Assembly (NCBI RefSeq): GCF_014699135.1
Contig: NZ_JACOFT010000001.1
Location: 372,001-436,000 of the forward strand
Length of the DNA: 64,000 bases
Reading direction: 5' to 3'
DNA from: Cognatundibacterium aquatile
GTDB taxonomy: Bacteria; Pseudomonadota; Gammaproteobacteria; Burkholderiales; Burkholderiaceae_D
In this document: in pieces, positions 17,282 to 26,333 of the stretch
How the letters are laid out: each line of letters opens with the position of its first letter
Numbering within the stretch: the first letter of the stretch is position 1
Program-made: the position numbers and the translations under genes
The notes under the pieces: generated by a model
Told to the model about the DNA's origin: nothing
The model's input: only the letters and a program-made list of their open reading frames with translations
Databases searched by the model: none

Positions 17282-17455
17282 ATGGCTGATTTTTATGGCA
17301 ACACACATATCGCCCCCATGCTAACGAGTCAGGCCTCTGGGCTAGTTGGATATTCCTGTAATAAGCATCTGGAAATCTATCAGGTGCCTCACATGAGAGC
17401 CACAATAAATGTCAGAGAAAATTTAACCAGGAGAGTCATCTCATGCACTATGTAA
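17282..17455 (+). CDS. Possible small leader protein, 57 residues
   Basis: ATG 17282 follows a strong Shine-Dalgarno sequence (TTAGGAGG, seven bases before the ATG) and opens a 57-codon frame (MADFYGNTHIAPMLTSQ...) whose stop lies 13 bases inside the next gene. No family is recognised. It could be a translated leader coupled to the hydrolase gene or the relic of a longer gene. The ribosome site and the overlap are the only support. Confidence 0.35.
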   Translation: MADFYGNTHIAPMLTSQASGLVGYSCNKHLEIYQVPHMRATINVRENLTRRVISCTM

Positions 17456-18402
17456 TGAAGTTAAAAAAAGCGCTTTTACACGCGTCCATCGTTGCTGGAA
17501 CAATGGTGACACCATTTGCTGCAATGGCGGACAACCCTGTACCAGTTATCGACGCCTCCAATGCCTCATTCGCCTGGGCTAAGACTCCGACGCAAACGAT
17601 ATCTGCTGCCGGAATCAAGTTCGCCTATCGTGAGTTAGGAAAGCAACATGGTGGTACACCAGTGGTGCTACTCAACCATCTAGCTGCCGTACTCGATAAC
17701 TGGGACCCGCGCGTTGTGGATGGCATTGCGGCAAAACATCACGTTATCGTATTTAACAACCGCGGTATCGGCGCGTCCAGCGGTGCGACGCCTGAGACGA
17801 CTGAGGAAATGGCCGACGATACAGTCTCTTTCATCAAAGCTATGGGCTTTGAGCAGGTTGATCTGTTTGGGTTTTCAATGGGCGGAATGGTATCTCAGGA
17901 AATCGTACTAAAGCACCCACAGCTAGTCCGAAAGCTGATCCTTGCAGGAACCGGGCCGGCTGGCGGTGAAGGGATCAGTTCAGTAGCGGGTGTCGCTAAC
18001 TTGGACATTTTGCGTGGATTGATCACGTTCCAGGACCCAAAGCAGTTCTTATTCTTCACCCGTACCCCCGATGGCATCGCGGCAGGGAAGGCATTCCTTG
18101 CACGATTGAAAGAGCGCTCGCAAGACCGCGATAAGGACATCGCCGTCTCCGCTTATCTGGCACAACTTGCAGCATTGAAAGCATGGGGTAACAAACTTCC
18201 GGCAGACTTGTCGGTAATCACACAGCCGGTTCTTGTGGCGAATGGGGATCAGGATCGTATGGTACCGACTTCCAACTCACGCGACCTCGCACAACGACTA
18301 CCGAATAGCACCCTCGTCATTTATCCAGATGCGGGTCACGGGGGCATATTTCAGTATCACGCCGAATTCGTGTCATCCGTCCTGAACTTCCTGGCACGCT
18401 AA
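17443..18402 (+). CDS. Secreted alpha/beta hydrolase
   Basis: The 319-residue protein has a signal peptide ending near AAMADN. It shows the alpha/beta hydrolase catalytic set: nucleophile in GFSMGG near residue 149, acid in NGDQDRMV near 268 and His in DAGHGG near 299. An oxyanion-loop segment reads LLNHLAAVLDNWDP. The ATG at 17443 follows CCAGGAG. The next gene is a cytoplasmic paralogue with the same DNWDP/DHWDP and GRGxxxSSG features. Substrate unknown; relatives include lactone, ester and haloperoxidase-like enzymes. The 40-bp palindrome upstream suggests TetR control. Confidence 0.85.
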   Translation: MHYVMKLKKALLHASIVAGTMVTPFAAMADNPVPVIDASNASFAWAKTPTQTISAAGIKFAYRELGKQHGGTPVVLLNHLAAVLDNWDPRVVDGIAAKHHVIVFNNRGIGASSGATPETTEEMADDTVSFIKAMGFEQVDLFGFSMGGMVSQEIVLKHPQLVRKLILAGTGPAGGEGISSVAGVANLDILRGLITFQDPKQFLFFTRTPDGIAAGKAFLARLKERSQDRDKDIAVSAYLAQLAALKAWGNKLPADLSVITQPVLVANGDQDRMVPTSNSRDLAQRLPNSTLVIYPDAGHGGIFQYHAEFVSSVLNFLAR

Positions 18403-18474
18403 ATCACTAACCGGCACAGCGCCTGATCTAACGCAATGACGATCTCAAGGCGAACGCCACTCAACAGACGATAA

Positions 18475-19323
18475 ATGATGACTGATACCCATAACACCGC
18501 GCCCACACGTTACGTGAACATTGCTAACACGCAGTTTGCGTACCGGCGCTGGGGAAATACAGACTCCGATCTGCCGCCCATCCTGATGCTTCAGCATTTT
18601 CGGGGTGGCATGGATCATTGGGATCCCTTGCTTACGGATGGTCTTGCCGAAGGGCGTGAGGTCATTCTATTTAACGGCCGGGGTGTCGCGTCTTCGGGCG
18701 GTAAGCCGCGCACACGTATCGAAGACATGGCAGATGACGCGGCAGAATTTGTACAGGCGTTGAATCTGTCGCAGATTGACCTGCTTGGTTTTTCACTGGG
18801 AGGTTTTCAAGCACTGGATCTATGTTGGCGTCATCCACATCTTGTGCGTAAGCTCATGCTGCTTGGCACTGGACCGCGTGGTGGAGATCCAGAGATGGAG
18901 GCGCAGGTACTGACGACGGCCGTACACGAAGTGCCCACACTGGAAGACTTCCAGTATCTGTTCTTTGGACGCTCACCGCGCGCGCTTCAGGCCTCGCGTG
19001 AATTCTGGCAGCGTCGTCACCTGCGCGCTGATCAGGATCCTCCGTCGTCGCTTGAGGCTGCCAACGCACAGATCGAAGCCAATATGCACTATTTGCCGCG
19101 ACTGTCCGAGGAGGACCCGTTTGCTTATCTGCGTACTATCAATCAGCCTACATTCATACTCAATGGTGTGCACGACGTGATGATTCCGACCGTGAATTCA
19201 TTTTATATGGCCCGCAACATACCTGATGCGCAGCTTTTTATTTATCCAGACGCAGGGCACGGAGCCCAGTTCCAGTACCCAGAACGCTTTCTGTATCACG
19301 CAGTGCACTTCCTTGCGGAGTGA
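18475..19323 (+). CDS. Alpha/beta hydrolase (cytoplasmic paralogue)
   Basis: This 282-residue alpha/beta hydrolase lacks a signal peptide. Catalytic residues are visible in GFSLGG near residue 106, NGVHDVMIP near 230 and DAGHGAQ near 261. It is clearly paralogous to the preceding gene (LFNGRGVASSGG against the FNNRGIGASSG of its neighbour) and differs mainly in cell location. Downstream is a small SCP2-like gene. ATGATG at 18475 gives two possible starts; the ribosome site is weak. Confidence 0.85.
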   Translation: MMTDTHNTAPTRYVNIANTQFAYRRWGNTDSDLPPILMLQHFRGGMDHWDPLLTDGLAEGREVILFNGRGVASSGGKPRTRIEDMADDAAEFVQALNLSQIDLLGFSLGGFQALDLCWRHPHLVRKLMLLGTGPRGGDPEMEAQVLTTAVHEVPTLEDFQYLFFGRSPRALQASREFWQRRHLRADQDPPSSLEAANAQIEANMHYLPRLSEEDPFAYLRTINQPTFILNGVHDVMIPTVNSFYMARNIPDAQLFIYPDAGHGAQFQYPERFLYHAVHFLAE

Positions 19324-19376
19324 CGGTAACACTATTCAATCTCTTCAATTGACGTATCAAATATCTAAAGGCCGCC

Positions 19377-19775
19377 ATGCTGAAATTCAAATTATTGTTA
19401 TGGTTTTTCAACCAATTGCTAAGACGACAGATCAATAATAATCTTCTTTGTGGACGCTACGTTCAGGGAAAAGTGCTGGTGTTCCAGATCTGCACCGCTT
19501 CAGGCGTTGGTCGCTATTATGAGATCCGGTCCGGAACCATCCGTTCCTTTTCTGGACTTGCTCCGCACCCACAATTCACTTTCACATTCTCAGATGCGTT
19601 GAAAGGCTTCGAGATCCTTTCGGCCAAGGATAGTCAAGCGGCTTTCATCCGAGGAGTGGGCAGCAAGGATCTTGTCGTTAGCGGAGATTTTCGCGAGGTT
19701 ATGTGGTTTCAGGGGCTAAGTGCCTTTTTGCAGCCGCCTAAGGTTTTCTCACCCTATGATCGCACCGTCTTTTGA
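19377..19775 (+). CDS. Small protein, possibly SCP2-like
   Basis: The 132-residue protein has a hydrophobic start (KFKLLLWFFNQLL), a basic patch and then a beta-rich body (FTFSDALKGFEIL, SKDLVVSGDFREVMWF) that resembles the SCP2 sterol-carrier fold, which binds lipids or hydrophobic ligands. The match is by eye and weak. It follows the hydrolase pair by 53 bases on the same strand, so it may act on, or carry, a hydrophobic substrate of those enzymes. A putative helicase-related or unrelated function cannot be excluded. Confidence 0.4.
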   Translation: MLKFKLLLWFFNQLLRRQINNNLLCGRYVQGKVLVFQICTASGVGRYYEIRSGTIRSFSGLAPHPQFTFTFSDALKGFEILSAKDSQAAFIRGVGSKDLVVSGDFREVMWFQGLSAFLQPPKVFSPYDRTVF

Positions 19776-19855
19776 GCAGCATATGCTTGCTGCCTCATAA
19801 CTTGTCAGGTCATAGAACCACGCAGACTGCGAAAATGCGCACGCTCAACGGTACG

Positions 19856-20779
19856 CTAATGAGTGGCGAGGACTTGCGGCAGTTTCTGTACCTTAAATGC
19901 CTCGACAACAAAATCGATAAAAGCGCGCGTCTTCGCTGGCAACAGTTTCTGACTAGTGAAATACAGCGAGATCGCACCCACATCGCCGTACCAATTTGGC
20001 AGTAACCGCACCAGCGAACCATTTTCCAGATGTGAAGCGGCGTGTGACACGGGTATTAAGCCGATGCCCAGGCCCAGCACCACGGCGCGGCAGAGTGCAT
20101 CAGGATCGTTGACAAGCATGACCGCTTGCTGCTTTGCAGTGACCTCGAGGCCTGATTTATTACGCATAACCTGCGTGCGCACGCGGCCACTCAATGGCGA
20201 GCGCAATACAACACTGGGGAATTCAGCAAGTCCGGTTGGATCTTTGGGATGACGCTTACCCCGTAATAGGGCTGGCGAAGCCACCGCAATCAAATGGATT
20301 TGTGCCAGTTCACGTGCGACCATACCCGGTGGCAGGTCAAAGCCAGCGCCTATCGCTGCATCAAAGCCGCCCGCGATCAGATCCAGCGGACGGCTATCAA
20401 AAACCCAATCAGGAATTACGCCGGGATAACGTTCGAGAAATGTAGGCATCAGAGGCAACAGAAAATCCATACCAAATCCAGGTGCAGCACTTAGTTTCAA
20501 GACACCGGCCGGTTCCCCTGCATTCATCTTAATATCAGCGATGGCTTCCTGAATGCTGTCGAGACCACTCTGTACCGATAGCCGAAAACGTTCGCCCGCT
20601 TCAGTCAATGTCAGACCGCGCGTGCTGCGTGCGAATAGTCGAACGCCAAGATTGCGCTCAAGAAACGCAACGTTCCGGCTCACTGCTGCCGGTGTCAAAC
20701 CCAGACGACGTGCCGCAGCAGAAAAGCTACCGCTCTCGGCACTGCGTACGAAGGATTCCAGATTGGCGAGAGTCTCCAT
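19856..20779 (-). CDS. LysR family transcriptional regulator
   Basis: The 307-residue protein has the LysR winged HTH (SFSAAARRLGLTPAAVSRNVAFLE) in its first 60 residues and a type 2 periplasmic-binding-like effector domain after residue 90. It resembles the subgroup that controls divergent oxidoreductase genes. It faces the F420-reductase-like gene across 120 bases, which include ACTTTA-TTT-TAAAGT at 20781-20795 and TTGAAACTGATTATAGTTGAA. Autoregulation and activation of the divergent gene are likely. Its inducer is unknown. Confidence 0.93.
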   Translation of the reverse strand: METLANLESFVRSAESGSFSAAARRLGLTPAAVSRNVAFLERNLGVRLFARSTRGLTLTEAGERFRLSVQSGLDSIQEAIADIKMNAGEPAGVLKLSAAPGFGMDFLLPLMPTFLERYPGVIPDWVFDSRPLDLIAGGFDAAIGAGFDLPPGMVARELAQIHLIAVASPALLRGKRHPKDPTGLAEFPSVVLRSPLSGRVRTQVMRNKSGLEVTAKQQAVMLVNDPDALCRAVVLGLGIGLIPVSHAASHLENGSLVRLLPNWYGDVGAISLYFTSQKLLPAKTRAFIDFVVEAFKVQKLPQVLATH

Positions 20780-20780
20780 G

Positions 20781-20795
20781 ACTTTATTTTAAAGT
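20781..20795. promoter_or_regulatory. Inverted repeat ACTTTA-TTT-TAAAGT
   Basis: A perfect 6-bp inverted repeat with a 3-base spacer begins directly before the lysR start codon, within the divergent promoter region. It could be an autoregulatory site, but it may overlap the leader of lysR. The real LysR box could instead be the TTGAA-rich stretch at 20801-20821. Confidence 0.3.
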
Positions 20796-20900
20796 AATAA
20801 TTGAAACTGATTATAGTTGAATGCTACTAACAATAGAAACAACAAGACCCTAAAATTCAACTCAGCAAACAGTTTATTCACTTAATTTAAAGGAAATAGT

Positions 20901-21548
20901 ATGACTATCGGTATCATTGGCTCGGGCGCGCTCGGCTCCAACTTCGCCCGCATTCTCGCCAACACAGGAATCTCGGCCACCATTTCTAATAGCCGTGGAC
21001 CTGCTTCGCTGGCAGAGCTGGTCAAAGAGTTGGGGCCATCTATCAAGGTCAGTACAGTGGAAGAGGCTGCAAGCGCAGACATAGTGCTGGTCGCGGTTCG
21101 CTGGGTTGATGCAGAAAAAGTACTGGGCAGCCTGCCAGCGTGGAATGGTCGCATTGTGATCGACGGTACTAACCCAGTGGAGTTCTTCGACCCCGCAACC
21201 TCGCCGGATGCGAACGATCCGAGCAATCCCCTCGCGGCTTACGGGATCAAGGCGGTCGATCTCGGCGGAAAGCACTCGAGTCAGATTATCCAGCAATTCG
21301 TTCCTGGCGCACGCGTCGTCAAAGCGTTCAACCACAACGACGTCAATGTGCTGAAAGAACCAAAAACAGCAGGTGGCAAACGCGTATTGTTTTACTCGGG
21401 TGACGACGCTGCCGCAAAAGCTGAGGTGCGTGACATCATGGAAATAGCCGGATTCTTCCCGATCGACCTCGGCCCGCTCGATGTTGGTGGGCCACTTGCC
21501 TCGCTGCCATTTGGCCCGCTGTCAACGCACAATTTCGTCAGCATCTGA
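20901..21548 (+). CDS. NADP-binding reductase, F420-reductase-like
   Basis: The 215-residue protein has a Rossmann fold starting GIIGSGALGSNFARIL and the NADPH-dependent F420 reductase-like pattern: SNSRGPASL, AASADIVLVAVRW, DGTNP, VKAFNH. Related proteins occur widely in bacteria that lack F420, where their substrate is unknown and may be a ferric or quinone compound. The ATG at 20901 follows AAAGGAAAT. Divergent transcription from the LysR gene links the two. Confidence 0.75.
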   Translation: MTIGIIGSGALGSNFARILANTGISATISNSRGPASLAELVKELGPSIKVSTVEEAASADIVLVAVRWVDAEKVLGSLPAWNGRIVIDGTNPVEFFDPATSPDANDPSNPLAAYGIKAVDLGGKHSSQIIQQFVPGARVVKAFNHNDVNVLKEPKTAGGKRVLFYSGDDAAAKAEVRDIMEIAGFFPIDLGPLDVGGPLASLPFGPLSTHNFVSI

Positions 21549-21737
21549 TTGAAACAGGGGCTCCCCCGGCAGAAAATGTCGGCAACTGCTGGGGGCGCGA
21601 CGTACGTTTCGCGAGATAATTGTTGCTGCAAGTACCTCGGAAAAACGTGCAGCGATCTATCTCTCCTTTAGTGAGGATGATTTGTACTGATCGTTTTCTA
21701 TGGTAAGTGCAAGTGTTGCTGCAGATCGAACTCAGAA

Positions 21738-22745
21738 TTATCTCTGCTCTAATTCCACAACCACTTTACCTTTTGATCGTCCCTGTTCAAGATAAGCCAA
21801 GGCTTGTTTCGCTTGAACGAAAGGAAATACTTTGTCGACTACCGGACGTATCGTGCCGGCTTCAATGAGCTTACTGATTTTACCGAGCTGCTCTCCGTCC
21901 GGACGAACAAACAGGAAGGAGTAGTTGCTATCTTGCCGTTTAGCAAGGCGGATAATTTTACGGCTTAGCAAGCCGAAGATAAACGTCATCAGAAAATTCA
22001 TTCCGCGCGCCTTGGCGAACGGAACATCTGGCGGACCGATCAGCGAAACGACGTTGCTACCTGGCTTCAGGATGCGTAGTGCTTTTTCGATGCCATCTCC
22101 CCGGACGGTTCCCAGCACCACATCATAACCACTCAGCACATTCTCAAATTCCTGCTTCTTGTAGTCGATCACATCGTCGGCTCCCAAGCTACGAACTAAA
22201 TCGACGTTTGCGGTACTGGTCGTTGTTCCAACGTGTGCGCCGAGGTATTTGGCTAACTGGATAGCAAACGTTCCGATACCACCAGAGCCTGCTGGTATGA
22301 ATACCTTTTGACCGGGAGTGACTTTGATACGCTCATTGAGAGCTTGCCAGCAAGTTAATGCCACCATGGGTATAGAGGCTGCCTGAACAAAGTTCAGGTT
22401 AGCAGGTTTGAGCGCAGCCACGTGTTCCGGTACGGCGGCGAATTCGGCAAGCGAGCCATTACCAAGGTCGAACAGGCTGGCGAAAACAGCATCACCTGCT
22501 TTAAACCGCGTGACCTGACTTCCTACTTCGACGACAGTACCAGCCAGATCACTGCCCAGGGTCGCGGGCAAATCAAATTTCAGCATGGGCTTGAACGCGC
22601 CCTTGGGGATCATGTAATCGATTGGATTCAGGCCGACTGCATGAATGCGAACTAGTATTTCGTTGGGTTTGATCAAGGGATTTGGTACATCGGCAAACTC
22701 AATTTGGTCAGCTTTGCCATACCGCTTCAGGACAAGTGCTTTCAT
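21738..22745 (-). CDS. NADP-dependent quinone oxidoreductase-like (MDR)
   Basis: A 335-residue medium-chain reductase: GroES-like N-terminal half (VRIHAVGLNPIDY, LGSDLAGTVVEVG) and NADP-binding half (IPAGSGGIGTFAIQLAK near residue 150). The zinc-binding Cys residues of alcohol dehydrogenases are missing, so it belongs to the zinc-free quinone reductase/enoyl reductase type, which reduces quinones or enones with NADPH. It lies downstream of the OYE and SDR genes on the same strand but separated by 330 bases that hold a gene remnant. Confidence 0.85.
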   Translation of the reverse strand: MKALVLKRYGKADQIEFADVPNPLIKPNEILVRIHAVGLNPIDYMIPKGAFKPMLKFDLPATLGSDLAGTVVEVGSQVTRFKAGDAVFASLFDLGNGSLAEFAAVPEHVAALKPANLNFVQAASIPMVALTCWQALNERIKVTPGQKVFIPAGSGGIGTFAIQLAKYLGAHVGTTTSTANVDLVRSLGADDVIDYKKQEFENVLSGYDVVLGTVRGDGIEKALRILKPGSNVVSLIGPPDVPFAKARGMNFLMTFIFGLLSRKIIRLAKRQDSNYSFLFVRPDGEQLGKISKLIEAGTIRPVVDKVFPFVQAKQALAYLEQGRSKGKVVVELEQR

Positions 22746-22864
22746 TTTTTACTTTCTTTATATTTGAATGATGATCGCCTATCTTCTTTCGCTGATAGTT
22801 GGTCAGATGCTGAACGCAGGCGCTGAAACTGACTTAATTTATCGCATACTGTTGTATAGACAGC

Positions 22865-23028
22865 TTAGCGATATTTTTCCTGACCGACCAGAAAAGCCAG
22901 CGTGTACGAAACCTCTGCTGCTACTGCTATGGAGGTCACTCCGAAAGCAACATAAAGCGCAATGGGGTGACGGCTGCCATAGCCAGCTTCCGGTATATGT
23001 TGAACTACTAATTTGACGGTAAAAAATT
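22865..23028 (-). pseudogene. Membrane-protein remnant
   Basis: Within the 330-base gap a minus-strand frame without a start reads PEAGYGSRHPIALYVAFG and continues with TSIAVAAEVSYTLAFLVG before the TAA at 22867-22865. It looks like the last transmembrane helix and tail of a transporter. I cannot name the family. It suggests that a gene between the OYE and MDR genes was deleted. Confidence 0.35.
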
Positions 23029-23075
23029 AGTAGCGAGCAAAAATCAAGAGCCTACGGAAGCTGAATTTCGATGGA

Positions 23076-24149
23076 CTATCCTTTCAGTTGGTAGTCAGTG
23101 TAGCCTCGTGGTCCTGGCGTATAGAAAGTGCTGGGATCAGGTTTATTCAATTCTTGATCCTGCTGCAAACGTGCAACCAGGTCGGGATTTGCTAAAAATG
23201 GTCGCCCCATTGCAATGAGATCAGCTTGTCCACTAGCAAGAGCCTGCTCAGCGCTCATTTTGTCAAATCCACCGGCAAGGATGAAAGGGCCGTTGAATGC
23301 GGCACGCAGAGCCGTCTTTAACTCGGAAGGAACTGCTGGTGCCCCCATCGCTGCATGATCCAGAACGTGAATGTACATCAGTCCAAGCCCGGACAACTCT
23401 TTGACCAGTGGAATGTACTGATCGTCGACGCCATCATAGATGCCAGTTGAATTGACTACACCGTATGGTGATAAGCGTACGCCAACCCGGTTCGCACCGA
23501 TTTCTTTTATTGTGGCACGAGTGACTTCAAGTAAAAAGCGGTTGCGTCGTTCCGCCGATCCGCCGTAGGCGTCGTCACGACGATTAACGTTTGCGTTAAG
23601 GAACTGTTCAATAAGGTAGCCATTAGCAGCATGAAGTTCAACGCCGTCAAACCCAGCTTTCATTGCTAACACTGCGGCAGCAGCATATTCGGCGACGGCC
23701 GCGTCGATGTCCGCTGTATTCATCGCGCGCGGAAGTGTGTGGGGAAGATTACCCATGGAGTCTGTCCAGATTTCACCTGGACAGACTTCTGCATAAGAGC
23801 TCAGTACTTCAGCACCTTCTGGCAGATTTTCTTGATGGCTTACGCGTCCAGTATGCATTAACTGCACAACGATTTTGCCGCCTTTAGCATGGACAGCATC
23901 GGTGACCAATTTCCAGCCTTTAACATGGTCATTCTCATATAACGCTGGGATGCGCGCGTAGCCCAAACCGTTAGGCGACGGCGATGTACCTTCAGTGATA
24001 ATCAGCCCGGCGGTCGCACGCTGTGCGTAATACTCTGCCATTAAACTGTTGGCGGTATTGTTTTCTGTAGCACGGCTGCGGGTAAGAGGTGCCATTACTG
24101 TCCGGTTGCTGAGATCAACATCGCGGAGCTTGAAAGTTTCAAATAACAT
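23076..24149 (-). CDS. Alkene reductase, Old Yellow Enzyme family
   Basis: The 357-residue flavoenzyme has the Old Yellow Enzyme features: FMN-contact MAPLTRSRA near residue 20, the substrate pair His and Asn in ELHAANGYL near residue 176-179, AEYYAQRATAGLIITEG and the late GGFDKMSAEQAL and AMGRPFLANPDL. It reduces activated C=C bonds, nitro compounds or quinones with NADPH. In E. coli the related nemA gene is controlled by the TetR-type NemR. Here a TetR gene lies upstream of the SDR and this gene, in the same orientation. Spacing to the SDR is 34 bases, so the two probably share a transcript. Confidence 0.92.
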   Translation of the reverse strand: MLFETFKLRDVDLSNRTVMAPLTRSRATENNTANSLMAEYYAQRATAGLIITEGTSPSPNGLGYARIPALYENDHVKGWKLVTDAVHAKGGKIVVQLMHTGRVSHQENLPEGAEVLSSYAEVCPGEIWTDSMGNLPHTLPRAMNTADIDAAVAEYAAAAVLAMKAGFDGVELHAANGYLIEQFLNANVNRRDDAYGGSAERRNRFLLEVTRATIKEIGANRVGVRLSPYGVVNSTGIYDGVDDQYIPLVKELSGLGLMYIHVLDHAAMGAPAVPSELKTALRAAFNGPFILAGGFDKMSAEQALASGQADLIAMGRPFLANPDLVARLQQDQELNKPDPSTFYTPGPRGYTDYQLKG

Positions 24150-24183
24150 TTTTGTGCCTTTATTAAAAATCTTATTGATAAAA

Positions 24184-24978
24184 TTATTGCGAAATTAAAC
24201 GTGGAGCGACCTGGCTGGTTTGCGCAGCTGCGAAGACGGCTACTCTTGCTTCCTCCAAACGTGAAATCATTCCCTCATCAGCCACCGATGGATAAGTGAT
24301 AGCCTCGCCGTTGTCCAATGCTTGTAACGCTCCGTCCACCATATTTTCTGTCTGCATAACAGCGGAGGGGTCAAGTGCTGACAATGGCACACCCGAGTTA
24401 TCCCATACTTCGGTAGCAGTCGCTGCTGGGAGCACCACTTGTATCTTGACATCTGTTTCAGAGAGTTCTTGCTGTAATACTTGACTAAAGGACAGTACGA
24501 ATGCTTTGGTTCCGCTATAAACCGCACCCATAGGCAAGGTGCTGAATGCCATCACCGAGGCTATATTGATAATGGTTCCTGAATTTCGTTGTTTCATTCC
24601 GGGGAGGATGGCTTGGGTGAGCCGGGTTAACGCGGTGATGTTCAGGGCAATTTGTGAGAGCGAATCACTTAACGGACCATGTGCAAGCGGAGCCAGTCTG
24701 GCGATACCTGCGTTATTAACGAGCAGGTCGAACGATTTTTCTTTGAGCAATTGCTCAGTAGTGGACAAGCCGTCTTCGGTACTTAAATCAGCGCACAAGA
24801 TGTCAACTTGCACACTATATTTTGATTTAATTGCGGCTGCGACGGACTGAAGCCGATCTTCGCGACGTGCAACCAGGACCAAGTTGTAGCCGCGCTGGGC
24901 AAGCCGGTCTGCGTACACTGCGCCGATGCCTGACGATGCTCCTGTTACAACAGCAGTTTTTTGTGATGAATTAGTCAT
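24184..24978 (-). CDS. Short-chain dehydrogenase/reductase
   Basis: A classical SDR of 264 residues: TGASSGIG near residue 13, NNAG near 90, catalytic YSGTK near 158. It lies directly downstream of tetR, with the operator at 25031-25054 just before it, and 34 bases upstream of the OYE gene. It probably reduces or oxidises a carbonyl compound linked to the OYE substrate. The ATG at 24978 follows AAAGGAT. Confidence 0.9.
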   Translation of the reverse strand: MTNSSQKTAVVTGASSGIGAVYADRLAQRGYNLVLVARREDRLQSVAAAIKSKYSVQVDILCADLSTEDGLSTTEQLLKEKSFDLLVNNAGIARLAPLAHGPLSDSLSQIALNITALTRLTQAILPGMKQRNSGTIINIASVMAFSTLPMGAVYSGTKAFVLSFSQVLQQELSETDVKIQVVLPAATATEVWDNSGVPLSALDPSAVMQTENMVDGALQALDNGEAITYPSVADEGMISRLEEARVAVFAAAQTSQVAPRLISQ

Positions 24979-25030
24979 TTGAAATCCTTTTTTGAAAGTG
25001 CCGCGCCATCGGCACGAGCTATTAGTAAAT

Positions 25031-25054
25031 AATATATGACGATCATCATATATT
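25031..25054. promoter_or_regulatory. TetR-type operator before SDR-OYE genes
   Basis: AATATATGA-CGATCA-TCATATATT has perfect 9-bp arms and a six-base centre. It lies between the tetR gene and the SDR gene. The 40-bp palindrome at 17197-17236 contains the same half-site. A half-copy (CATCATATATT) overlaps the start of tetR at 25682-25692. Confidence 0.6.
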
Positions 25055-25078
25055 TTGTTAAAAAAAACTGCCGGTAAT

Positions 25079-25687
25079 TCAATCGGCAGTAGTTGCGAAT
25101 TGTTTCATTGTTGCAGCACAGAGTGCCGCGGACAACTTTGGATCATCCACAGCACGTGCGAGCATGGTTGTTCCGATCAAAGCAGACAGCAGAGCCATTG
25201 CACGTTCGTGCGCATCTGGTTGTCCCCAATCCGGCATCTGCCTGGCAAACAAATCAATCATCTCCTTAATATGCATAGTCGCTACGTGCCTTACTTCTGG
25301 CGCTTGCCGAGGCATTTCAGAGGCCAAGGCCGAAACGGGGCAGCCTGTCTCGATACCCGCTATATGCTCAGGCGCCAGGTATGCTTGCATCATCGCCTGT
25401 ACCGCCAAACCAGGTGGGGCACTCGCGGCAATGCGCGCTGCGAGTGCCACTGAATCACTACCCGCCTTGCCCGCTGCTTCAGCCAATAAAGCATCCCGGG
25501 ATTCAAAGTGTGCATAAAACCCGCCGTGTGTAAGGCCAGCTTCTTTCATAATATCTGCCACGCCAGTGCCGCTGTAGCCACTACGACGAATCGCGCGAGA
25601 CGCTACATCTACGATGCGGCCATGAGTGAGTTCTTTGCGACCAGGTGTCAGGGATTGATTTGTTTTTTTCTGCATGATTACCATCAT
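25079..25687 (-). CDS. TetR/AcrR family repressor
   Basis: The 202-residue protein has the TetR helix-turn-helix at residues 20-65 (GVADIMKEAGLTHGGFYAHF) and an effector domain of the NemR/AcrR-like type that keeps a Cys in GCPVSALASEM. Starts at 25687, 25684 and 25675 (MQKK) are possible; the last is best because the operator half-site overlaps the first. A redox-active Cys would fit control by electrophiles or quinones, as in NemR, but that is inferred from the neighbours. Confidence 0.9.
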   Translation of the reverse strand: MMVIMQKKTNQSLTPGRKELTHGRIVDVASRAIRRSGYSGTGVADIMKEAGLTHGGFYAHFESRDALLAEAAGKAGSDSVALAARIAASAPPGLAVQAMMQAYLAPEHIAGIETGCPVSALASEMPRQAPEVRHVATMHIKEMIDLFARQMPDWGQPDAHERAMALLSALIGTTMLARAVDDPKLSAALCAATMKQFATTAD

Positions 25688-25852
25688 ATATTAATTTTAA
25701 AATCCGTGCTTGAGACAAAGTATTTTTTTTCGACAGTTTGGAAAGAACAGTGCGGAAAGATCACCCTGCAGTGAAGAAAGTACTTTGAAGCCAAATGTCT
25801 TATTCCCGATAAAGGGTATTTCCCCATTACTGAGCAAAGCAAAAAGTAGAGG

Positions 25853-25962
25853 CTAAGTCGGTTGGGCTAATTCCTGCTTCGGAATGGCACTCCTGAGCGC
25901 GCCCCTCTCGGCTTGCTTCAAAATACTGATGATCTGGCTGTCGCTAAAGCGTGACGTCTTCG
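25853..25962 (-). pseudogene. IS3-family orfA fragment
   Basis: The minus-strand frame reads TSRFSDSQIISILKQAERG, the conserved beginning of IS3-family orfA proteins (SRFSDSQIISILKQAE), then departs into an unrelated ending and stops at 25853. Only about 20 codons of similarity remain. It shows another old insertion inside this accessory region. Confidence 0.6.
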
Positions 25963-26103
25963 TGTAAAACTTCCTCAAAATCTCATATAAGAAAATTCTA
26001 CTTTTAACGTTGTCTTTTTGGGGGGGAGGATTGCCTTGCGTGAACTTAAACAATAAGCGCCTTTTCGGTGACAAATAGCACAATTAATTGTGGTCAGAAA
26101 ACG

Positions 26104-26301
26104 TTATTTCCTTATCTTTAACGATTCTAGAGTTTCGTGCACAACTTCGTTGGCGCGCTGAGTCTGTTCACAATCCATCTCGAACAGTCTATCTTCAAGT
26201 ACTTGGGACATCTCAATCAATTTATCGCGCAAGATCGGGAGATATTTTGCCGAGAGAGCATAGAACATTTCTTCTGTCATTGGTTGATTTGGCTCATCCA
26301 T
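26104..26301 (-). CDS. Small acidic helical protein (chemoreceptor neighbour)
   Basis: The 65-residue protein starts MDEPNQPMTEEMFYALS after GAGAGAG and is almost all helical, with repeated Leu and charged residues (LRDKLIEMSQVLEDRLFEM). I recognise no family. It lies 32 bases downstream of the chemoreceptor gene on the same strand. Co-expression suggests a possible accessory role in the chemosensory array; this is inference. Start at 26301 is chosen by the ribosome site. Confidence 0.5.
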   Translation of the reverse strand: MDEPNQPMTEEMFYALSAKYLPILRDKLIEMSQVLEDRLFEMDCEQTQRANEVVHETLESLKIRK

Positions 26302-26333
26302 ATTGCTCTCTCGATTTCGTATTTTCACACTGA

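Noticed and set aside
18435..18444. ATGACGATC as another TetR site before the second hydrolase
   Set aside because: A nine-base match is expected by chance in 64 kb and the flanks do not match the operator.
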